A stretch of 26,748 nucleotides of DNA, from IMG/VR virus record IMGVR_UViG_3300032050_000684, positions 1 through 26,748 of that record; one strand, 5' to 3'. A program made the translations under genes and the position numbers. The notes beneath the pieces are model-generated. The model was not told the origin of the DNA and searched no databases. It saw nothing but the letters and a program-made list of their open reading frames with translations. Source of the stretch: a virus. Every line of letters starts with the position of its first letter. The first letter of the stretch is position 1. Positions 20,924 to 26,748 of the stretch are shown here, piece after piece.

Positions 20924-21937
20924 TTATTTGTTTTGACGAGCACGGATCATTGCCAAGATATCTTGTGCATTTTGGCCTGTGGCTGCTGGTTTAGCAACCG
21001 GTGCTGATGCCGCTGGCACATCGTCCTCATCATCAAATGGTGATGCACTTGCTGTTGGAGCAGGTGCCGGAGCAGCCTTGGCTACTGGGGCACTTGCGGC
21101 CACAATGTCGTCTTCGGTAACACCACTGTTGCCGCCTGCTGGAGCATTAACACCTGCTGGGCGGAAGTATTGGCCCCAACGCTCTGTGTCGTACGGCTGG
21201 CCATCTACTGATGCTTCGAACATCTCTTTGATGACCTTTAACTCCACGTCTGTTGGACGCTTGGGCAAGAATGTGCTCAAGTCAAACAAGCCGTGTGCTT
21301 CAATTGCGGCTTGCTCAGTTTCTGTTAGCGCAGATTCCTTACGTGCCCACTTTGAAGTGTTGTAGTCAGCGTATCCGCCCTTTTGTGTTTTTGTAATACG
21401 GAAATCCAAACCACGCAGGGCGTCTGTTGGCAATTCTTCCAGTTCAGGATCCATTAACGCACCTTTGATCAGTGTGAACAATTGAGGACCAATGATGAAT
21501 CGGCGAATAGGATTGTCCGGGGTCTTGTCGTCACCAATTGGGTTCTCACGAACAAAGCCTTGGAAAATGTAACTGCGTTTTTTCCAGTACTTACGACCCA
21601 TGTCTTCAAGACTCTTGTCCTTGAACCAGGTGCGTACTTCTGCCAAGATTGGGCAAGCATCGCCCCACATCTCAACACAGGGTACTTGTACCATAACCTG
21701 TTTGGAATCCATTTCTCCTTTGATGCCGTTGAAAGGCAAACGAATCATTGCTCGTTCTTGCCAGAAGAATGTGTTTTTTGTGTTACTATCAGGGAGGAAG
21801 CGTAGCGTAGCCGATTGGCCTTCTTCCATATTCCAGTGTGGGTAGATCGATTTGTCCCCGCCACCTTGCGAACCTTGTCCGCCTTTGTTGCCTTCTGCTG
21901 CCTGTAGTCTTGCTCTGATTTCTGCTAATGATGCCAT
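20924..21937 (-). CDS. 32: gp32-like single-strand DNA binding protein
   Basis: 337 residues in the typical layout: a short N-terminal helix (LAEIRARLQAAEG) and Gly-rich linker, an OB-fold core (about 30-260), then an Ala/Pro-rich linker (about 270-320) with an acidic patch FDDEDD. The core has SATLRFLPDSNTKNTFFWQE as in marine gp32 proteins, and later FLPKRPTDVELKVIKEMF. Of the T4 zinc ligands only C87 and C95 are seen, so the zinc site seems reduced. It coats single-stranded DNA and organises replication proteins. An AAGGAGA ribosome site precedes the ATG. A promoter could not be placed with confidence. Confidence 0.9.
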   Translation of the reverse strand: MASLAEIRARLQAAEGNKGGQGSQGGGDKSIYPHWNMEEGQSATLRFLPDSNTKNTFFWQERAMIRLPFNGIKGEMDSKQVMVQVPCVEMWGDACPILAEVRTWFKDKSLEDMGRKYWKKRSYIFQGFVRENPIGDDKTPDNPIRRFIIGPQLFTLIKGALMDPELEELPTDALRGLDFRITKTQKGGYADYNTSKWARKESALTETEQAAIEAHGLFDLSTFLPKRPTDVELKVIKEMFEASVDGQPYDTERWGQYFRPAGVNAPAGGNSGVTEDDIVAASAPVAKAAPAPAPTASASPFDDEDDVPAASAPVAKPAATGQNAQDILAMIRARQNK

Positions 21938-22073
21938 AGTGTTTCTCCTTGTTAAGTTGCCTATGTTATATGCCTATCTAAAATTTTTAGATGTGTAGTT
22001 GCCTGTGCATACAAGTTGTATTGTATACGAATGTATTTAGCATCACAATAGTAAAAGGCAAAGTTTGTTGGCT

Positions 22074-22081
22074 GATAAGTA
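22074..22081 (+). promoter_or_regulatory. late-type octamer, leaderless geometry
   Basis: GATAAGTA, two changes from TATAAATA, 5 nt before the ATG at 22087. No ribosome site precedes the gene. Confidence 0.4.
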
Positions 22082-22086
22082 TCGCT

Positions 22087-24690
22087 ATGAACAAATATGT
22101 TATTTGGTACCCTGGAGGCAATGCCGAGGGGACTGCATGGATTGAGTATCGGTTATCTGAACGACTAGGGATTCCGTTGTTTGATCAGTCTGAAATACAC
22201 TGCACTCAGTATCCTCCTATCTTGGACATTTACGACGATAGAAAAAAAATTGCATTCATTCGACACGAAAGTATTCGATTATCAACTACAGAAAGTTGGT
22301 ATACTGACATGCTGGAGTCTGATGTATCATGTCACGACTATGATTTGGTCATAGTCTACACCTCCGAACCAGTGGACATGGACTGGAATACGTATCGCAA
22401 AGAAGTTGAAACTCAGTTAGGAACTGCCCGAATTGTATATCTAATAGGCGGGCATGTAGGAGATGAGAATCCTGATCCTAGTATTTGTTATGTTCAACAT
22501 AGTTTTTTTAATTTTGTGTCATGTGGCAATTGTCATCCTGAACACCACGGGCAACCAACAGCACACAAGACTTACTTGTTTGATGCACTGATGGGCACGT
22601 TAAAAGTTCCTAGACTTTGGTTGTATTATAATCTTCGAGACAGCGAGTTTTATGATCAAACGTTGTTTAGTATACATCCATTTCCCAACGCTGAGCTCAA
22701 CCATTCAAATCAGCAAGCAGTTAAAAATATGTTGCCTGACCTGGTTGCCAAATACGGCGAAGTCAACGACTATGAAACTCCCGAATTGTTTGCACTAGAA
22801 GAAACACGTATACAACAATTCAAGCAAAAAGCAGTCACACTCAATGATAAGTATTCAAATCGTAGAATTCCTGATTGGGAACTAGGACGTATGCCAGCAT
22901 CAACCTTGATGCCATGGACCATTTACGATAACTCCTGGTACAGCATTGTTAGTGAAACTAATCCAGTATGGAACAACATCAATTTTCTAACAGAAAAAAC
23001 AGCCAAGTGTTTGTTAGCCCAACGTATATTTGTTATGTTCAATGCGCCCGGAACTCTGAAATATTTGCGCAGTCTAGGATTCCAAACATTCCATAGCGAC
23101 ATTATTGATGAAAGCTACGACGATCATGGCGACCACCAAGTTCGATGGAGTATGGCATGGGAACAGGTCAAAAAGTTAGCGGCAATGGATCCAGTTAAAG
23201 TATATGAATACTATCAACCAGTATTGGAATTCAATTCCAAGTTAATGCAAACATACTCCACTGACGAATTAGCAAGAATTGCTGACTTTGTGTACCAACA
23301 TAAATTTTTAAGTGATGTGTTCCCGTTACATGCTGATAAAACATTTTATCGAGCTGACCAAAATGGTCTTCCGTACACAAGTCCTTTGCATATAAAAAAT
23401 ACTGAATACTATGTGTGGGATCCTCACTGTTGGTGGGAGTTTAATCGAGGAATTATAAAAGGCATAGAGTTTTTCCCAAACGCAGAAATTTCTCGAGAAT
23501 CAAATCCTCCATCTGGGCGTCTAGCTCAGCAACTTGCTCGGGATTCAAGAAAAAAAATTGCAATGTTGTTCTACGAAAAAATCCGTCGACCTTGGACTCA
23601 GCCTAACATTCCTTTTGATCCAAAGAATACCATTGCTGACCTGCACTTGGGATGGGCTGATCTAGTTATTGTGTACACGTCGGAACAGATGAAAGACTGG
23701 TGGCCAGTTATCTACGGCGAAGTATGTAGGCAATTACACACTGACCGGATTGTGCTCATGGTAGCAGGCTACAACAATTATACGGATCCTGATCCAAATT
23801 TTATATTTGCCAATCATCATAGCTTTTTATCATACGTGGCATCTGGCAACGAGTTTATTGATGTGTCTGAGCAAACAGTACCTTTTAGAAAATACATGTT
23901 TGATTGTTTAATAGGCACAGTCAAACCCATTAGGCTTGGATTGTTTTATCAGTTGTTAGATAGCGAGTTTGCCGATCAAGCATTGATTAATTTACAACCA
24001 AATCCGCATTGCGACCCTGACTGGAAGGCAGTTGAGCAACTGGTGCCCGGTAAGGTTGCTACCCATGGTACTATTATAGATTATGCTAGTCCTGCATTAT
24101 TAGATTTGGAAGAAGATGTAGTAAAGCAATTTAAAATTAGCACACAAAATGGATCTGCCGTTGAACGGTATTCAACTAGGCTACTAGATCGTTCAGGATT
24201 TGGTCTTCCAAATAATCAACTGTTGATGAGTAACATAGTTCCTTGGAAAATTTATCAGAGCAGTTGGTACAGCATTGTGTGTGAAACTGCTGATGCTGGT
24301 TCTTCAAACTTGTTCATTACTGAAAAAATAGGTAAGTGTTTGTTTGCCAAACGAATTTTTATATTAATAGCAGGAGTTGGTATTCTTCGATATCTACGTA
24401 GCCTAGGGTTTCGCACATTCCACGGAGATATCGTTGACGAAAGCTACGACGACGAGCCCAATGACCGACTACGATTAAACATGGCCTGGGCACAGATTGA
24501 ACGCTTGCACAAGACTGATCCTAGATTTGTTTATGCACATTTCCGAGACGTGCTTGATCATAATCATCAGATCATGCTTGGGTGGACTGACCAACAATTA
24601 AAGGACATATCGCAGTTTTTACAAAAAAGATTAAACTATGTTTGCTCTAGAGCAAACTATAAAAACGTTCACGGACTGTTTCCAAAGTAA
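22087..24690 (+). CDS. internally duplicated protein, possible GT10-like glycosyltransferase (867 aa)
   Basis: The start at 22087 (MNKYVIWYPGGNAEG) is chosen over upstream in-frame ATGs because a late octamer lies 5 nt before it. The chain consists of two related halves with a period of about 440 residues: (1) DLVIVYTSE in both, (2) NPDPSI / DPDPNF, (3) LRDSEFYDQ / LLDSEFADQ, (4) PWTIYDNSWYSIVSET / PWKIYQSSWYSIVCET, (5) FLTEKTAKCLLAQRIF / FITEKIGKCLFAKRIF, (6) YLRSLGFQTFHSD / YLRSLGFRTFHGD, (7) DESYDD in both. The (4)-(5) pattern, S-x-x-E...TEK, resembles the nucleotide-sugar site of fucosyltransferase family 10. Function otherwise unknown; a C-terminal tail KNVHGLFPK ends it. Confidence 0.8.
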   Translation: MNKYVIWYPGGNAEGTAWIEYRLSERLGIPLFDQSEIHCTQYPPILDIYDDRKKIAFIRHESIRLSTTESWYTDMLESDVSCHDYDLVIVYTSEPVDMDWNTYRKEVETQLGTARIVYLIGGHVGDENPDPSICYVQHSFFNFVSCGNCHPEHHGQPTAHKTYLFDALMGTLKVPRLWLYYNLRDSEFYDQTLFSIHPFPNAELNHSNQQAVKNMLPDLVAKYGEVNDYETPELFALEETRIQQFKQKAVTLNDKYSNRRIPDWELGRMPASTLMPWTIYDNSWYSIVSETNPVWNNINFLTEKTAKCLLAQRIFVMFNAPGTLKYLRSLGFQTFHSDIIDESYDDHGDHQVRWSMAWEQVKKLAAMDPVKVYEYYQPVLEFNSKLMQTYSTDELARIADFVYQHKFLSDVFPLHADKTFYRADQNGLPYTSPLHIKNTEYYVWDPHCWWEFNRGIIKGIEFFPNAEISRESNPPSGRLAQQLARDSRKKIAMLFYEKIRRPWTQPNIPFDPKNTIADLHLGWADLVIVYTSEQMKDWWPVIYGEVCRQLHTDRIVLMVAGYNNYTDPDPNFIFANHHSFLSYVASGNEFIDVSEQTVPFRKYMFDCLIGTVKPIRLGLFYQLLDSEFADQALINLQPNPHCDPDWKAVEQLVPGKVATHGTIIDYASPALLDLEEDVVKQFKISTQNGSAVERYSTRLLDRSGFGLPNNQLLMSNIVPWKIYQSSWYSIVCETADAGSSNLFITEKIGKCLFAKRIFILIAGVGILRYLRSLGFRTFHGDIVDESYDDEPNDRLRLNMAWAQIERLHKTDPRFVYAHFRDVLDHNHQIMLGWTDQQLKDISQFLQKRLNYVCSRANYKNVHGLFPK
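22087..24690 (+). repeat. internal tandem duplication within the 867-aa gene
   Basis: Unit 1 spans about 22087-23400 and unit 2 about 23404-24690. Anchors show a spacing of 1317 nt (DLVIVYTSE at 22342 and 23659) and 1329 nt (TEK region at 22993 and 24322). The halves are well diverged in nucleotide sequence, so the duplication is old and both units are kept. Confidence 0.8.
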
Positions 24691-24693
24691 ATA
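24686..24693 (+). promoter_or_regulatory. late-type octamer, leaderless geometry
   Basis: AGTAAATA, 5 nt before the ATG at 24699; it overlaps the stop of the duplicated gene. No ribosome site. Confidence 0.5.
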
Positions 24694-24698
24694 TTGTT

Positions 24699-25238
24699 AT
24701 GACCACACACCAAATATACGACGCAGATGCTGAAGTCCACTCAGTTGCTCACCACCTTTGGGAGGTAAAAAACTGCTTTGGTCCCGAAACGTTTCAAGAG
24801 CTGTCAACCACACATTTAAATCATGTGGATGCATGGCACCGACACGCTGATTGCCTGGAGTATCGACTGCAACTCACACCCGAGTCGCCCACACTAAAAC
24901 GACTACAGGATATGGCTCCTAAGATAATGCCTGCGCTGGAACAAATTACTGGCATCAAGCTCATGCCTGCAGAATGTAAAATGTGGTTGGATTTGAGCAA
25001 CTGGCATTGTCCGTATCATTCAGATGCAGGATTGCTGGTAGTGACTTATCAAGTGTATTTGTGGACACATGGCGATGTGCATGGTACTGAGTTTACACAC
25101 AGCAATCCACGCACACGATTTGATTTTGTGCCCAACACAGGCTATATTAATCTAAACACTGATCTCAAAGAGCATCATGTAGATACCATTACTGGCACAC
25201 GATTAAGTGCTTGCTGGCAATTCCGCGCCAAAGTGTAA
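24699..25238 (+). CDS. 2OG-Fe(II) oxygenase-like protein, copy 1
   Basis: 179 residues. YHSDAGLLVVTYQVYLW at 106-122 gives the iron ligands H107-x-D109, and EHHVDTITGTRLSACWQF at 158-175 gives the distal His (H159 or H160) with R168 eight or nine residues on, which holds 2-oxoglutarate. This is the HxD...H...R double-stranded beta-helix pattern. The enzymes hydroxylate proteins, nucleic acids or small molecules. It ends with a 36-nt convergent overlap with a second enzyme of the same type. Substrate unknown; the neighbouring duplicated protein may be a co-factor or separate. Confidence 0.7.
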   Translation: MTTHQIYDADAEVHSVAHHLWEVKNCFGPETFQELSTTHLNHVDAWHRHADCLEYRLQLTPESPTLKRLQDMAPKIMPALEQITGIKLMPAECKMWLDLSNWHCPYHSDAGLLVVTYQVYLWTHGDVHGTEFTHSNPRTRFDFVPNTGYINLNTDLKEHHVDTITGTRLSACWQFRAKV

Positions 25239-25784
25239 GTTCACAGTTTCACGCACTGCATTAGGTGCCACAGCATGTGCCGTTCCAAAGAAACATCTAG
25301 GTTGATTGATTATTAACCAGGCTTCGTTGGGACGGTATTTTATTTTGATCAAATCTTCAGATTTGAATTCAGATATGTCTGCATAGTCGCTAGGGTGATC
25401 TGCGTTCACAGTTAAGTTGTTGCAGAACACGCTGGATAGCTCAGGTGCAGGATCTGTACCCATGAATACTTGTATGAAGCATTTGATATCCTTGTGTAAC
25501 CTATGCATCATAATTTTGCTGCCTGACAGATCAAGACTTGAATAGATCACTTGTGGTTGTACAGAATGAGTTGTCAACTGCTGGATTAGCGCAGGTGCTT
25601 GTGCTAGTGCAGACTCTAAAGTAGCATTAGACCCCCAGGGGGTTAACAACCTGTTGGGATACTGTGTGGTCCATGATTGCTCTGGACTTCGATAGCTGTG
25701 GCGTACAGATTCAAAGTCCAAGAAAAAGTCTGGCAAGCGCCAGACTGTGGGAAGGATTTGTTGGGCATTACTAAAGTTTAGCAT
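25203..25784 (-). CDS. 2OG-Fe(II) oxygenase-like protein, copy 2
   Basis: 193 residues from the ATG at 25784; an in-frame ATG at 25790 is inside the late octamer, so the second ATG is preferred. MMHRLHKDIKCFIQVFMG carries an H-K-D iron motif (H97, D99), and TAHAVAPNAVRETVNLHFG the distal His (H170) with Arg (R178) eight residues later. The N-terminal half has VWRLPDFFLDFESVRHSY as in small phage oxygenases. It faces the first copy and overlaps its end by 36 nt. Both could act on glycan, nucleotide or host protein; the sequence does not tell. Confidence 0.65.
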   Translation of the reverse strand: MLNFSNAQQILPTVWRLPDFFLDFESVRHSYRSPEQSWTTQYPNRLLTPWGSNATLESALAQAPALIQQLTTHSVQPQVIYSSLDLSGSKIMMHRLHKDIKCFIQVFMGTDPAPELSSVFCNNLTVNADHPSDYADISEFKSEDLIKIKYRPNEAWLIINQPRCFFGTAHAVAPNAVRETVNLHFGAELPAST

Positions 25785-25789
25785 GCCCA

Positions 25790-25797
25790 TATTTAAA
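25790..25797 (-). promoter_or_regulatory. late-type octamer, leaderless geometry
   Basis: Minus strand TTTAAATA, 5 nt (TGGGC) before the ATG at 25784. Read with T4 spacing, +1 is the A of that ATG, which also decides the start over the ATG at 25790. Confidence 0.5.
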
Positions 25798-26748
25798 TCA
25801 TTTTATCAAGGCCAGACTTTTTATTCTAGCCAGCAATGCATCATCAGATTTGCTTTCATAGTAGGCACCAGTGATAGCACTGTTGCTGTTCATAGGATCG
25901 TCGTTGCCTTCAGCTACTCCTGCCTGTTGCTGTTGTTTTAGATTATCGTATGCTTTGTCTTGTTTTTTCTTTTGGAAATAGTTAACAGTTTTTTCAATGC
26001 CTTTGCCAACTGTAGCACCAATTGCGGCGCCGCCTGCGGCTGCAAGAGTACCTGCCATTGGATGCGACGCCATTTGATTCAATGCATCAATATCAAATTC
26101 GTCTAACTGTTCTTCGCCCATAACAGGAGCCATGCTGCCTGCTACTGTTCCCATTTCGTACATGCTACCACATTCAGCTAGTGCATGTTCTGGACAGTAT
26201 TCGCCTTCAGCAGTCATGTTGCAGGAGCCTTCTTTTACTTCATGACTTTTATCCAGTTGGTCAGCAAAGTGAGCCAGTGCCGGGCTCTTGCCTGCCATGT
26301 ATGCATCAACGGCTGCGCCTTCCTTGACTTCTGGGTGACTAGTAAAATGGTGATATGCTGATGCCACATCACTTATAAAGTCTTCGTCGTAGTTGATTTT
26401 GTAACGAGCTGCCTTTGGAGTCATGCCAACTTCAATTAGTTCATCATACACGGCTTTGTAAAAATCATCGTTGTCACGGTCTGTACTCATTCCTGGCTTT
26501 TCTAATGCTAGAACTTTACCCACTAGTTCGTCAATGTATTCGCTGCCTTCTGCATTGCGACTTTCCACAACAGGCAGACCTGCTGCCTTGCGCATGGCAT
26601 TAATGCTTTCAAAGGTAGCTATGTCGTCTGCTTCGCTAATTGGAGCCATTGGGGGCTCTTGGGGCATGTCCTGTGTGGGTGCCACTGGCTGCTCAGGTTG
26701 GATACCTGGTTCTGTACCATCTGGTTCTACACCAGCAGGTTCTTGACC
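25798..26748 (-). CDS. probable virion- or scaffold-associated protein (5' end cut by window edge)
   Basis: The frame is open to the right edge (316 residues visible), so the N-terminus is missing; the GTG at 26685 is not the true start. The visible N-terminus is Pro/Glu-rich (EPAGVEPDGTEPGIQPEQ). A central FYKAVYDELIEVGMTPKAAR segment, a glycine-rich stretch (GTLAAAGGAAIGATVGKGIE) that could be a membrane-associating or glycine-zipper helix, and the ending DALLARIKSLALIK follow. VxEG occurs three times (VKEG twice, VAEG once) and resembles the [LIV]xE|G/A sites cut by T4-type prohead protease. A head-internal or scaffold role is inference. Confidence 0.5.
   Translation of the reverse strand, partial: GQEPAGVEPDGTEPGIQPEQPVAPTQDMPQEPPMAPISEADDIATFESINAMRKAAGLPVVESRNAEGSEYIDELVGKVLALEKPGMSTDRDNDDFYKAVYDELIEVGMTPKAARYKINYDEDFISDVASAYHHFTSHPEVKEGAAVDAYMAGKSPALAHFADQLDKSHEVKEGSCNMTAEGEYCPEHALAECGSMYEMGTVAGSMAPVMGEEQLDEFDIDALNQMASHPMAGTLAAAGGAAIGATVGKGIEKTVNYFQKKKQDKAYDNLKQQQQAGVAEGNDDPMNSNSAITGAYYESKSDDALLARIKSLALIK

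Noticed and set aside
20909-20930. TTGACA upstream of uvsX as a -35 box
   Set aside because: No -10 hexamer at a proper distance; it lies before the hairpin terminator.
20979-21365. Plus-strand 128-codon Ala/Ser-rich frame opposite gp32
   Set aside because: Its composition mirrors the Ala/Pro linker of gp32 read in reverse; no ribosome site or motif.
21991-22086. N-terminal extension of the 867-aa protein from the ATG at 21991
   Set aside because: The 32 extra residues are Cys- and Val-rich, unlike the rest, and a late octamer lies just before the ATG at 22087.
1-26748. tRNA genes, CRISPR array, integrase or attachment site, insertion sequences
   Set aside because: None recognised by eye on either strand; cloverleaf-sized gaps are absent because nearly all bases are coding. 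A tRNA search programme would be the decisive test.
1-26748. Assigning the host as a cyanobacterium or SAR11
   Set aside because: No host marker gene such as psbA is in the window, and GC near 43% does not decide the matter.

Overview
The window is a stretch of a tailed-phage genome of the T4-like (myovirus) type, about 43% GC by eye. It looks most like the uncultured marine relatives of T4. Support for this comes from a T4-type replication and recombination set: a zinc-binding primase (cut by the left edge), a UvsW-type helicase, a gp32-type single-strand DNA binding protein, UvsX recombinase and a probable UvsY. T4-style late promoter octamers (TATAAATA and variants) and short genes packed with 1-30 nt overlaps agree with it. 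No tRNA, CRISPR array, integrase, photosynthesis gene or insertion sequence was seen. The host cannot be fixed from this sequence; early promoters match bacterial sigma70 (TTGACN, about 17 nt, TATAAT).

Layout. 1-622: primase, truncated by the window edge. 658-1728: a virion protein with glycine-rich C-terminal repeats. 1749-2934: two forward genes of unknown function, the second with a P-loop-like start. 2917-4607: a reverse early operon holding a possible clamp-loader small subunit, a zinc-finger protein and a miniature DNA polymerase III alpha-like protein. 4628-6793: two SGNH-hydrolase-like paralogues around three small or unknown genes. 6790-8259: uvsW. 8293-8583: hairpins and two tiny genes missed by length cut-offs. 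8585-10591: an AAA+ ATPase and three small proteins, with four near-copies of one sigma70 promoter. 10656-17843: a glycan island with six glycosyltransferase-like genes, two capsule-synthesis-like genes (counted among possible transferases), two methyltransferases and a nucleotidyltransferase-cupin fusion, on both strands and mainly with late-type promoters where promoters are visible. 17852-21937: gp32, uvsX, a small acidic protein, a radical SAM enzyme and a UvsY-like protein, all reverse. 22087-25790: a large internally duplicated, possibly glycosyltransferase-like protein and two 2OG-Fe(II) oxygenase-like genes. 25798-26748: a probable virion or scaffold-associated protein, cut by the right edge.

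How it works together. The reverse replication genes are driven by host-type promoters, four of which place the predicted transcription start directly on the ATG (primase, clamp-loader-like gene, 6161 gene, uvsW). The glycan and oxygenase genes use TAAATA-type late octamers, and four of those also put the start codon at the predicted +1. The phage therefore seems to use leaderless mRNAs in both temporal classes. The glycan island probably decorates virions or alters the host surface; its targets are unknown. The main candidates for new biology are the leaderless promoter layout, the 188-residue PolIII-alpha relic, the radical SAM gene inside the recombination operon, and the tandem-duplicated 867-residue protein.
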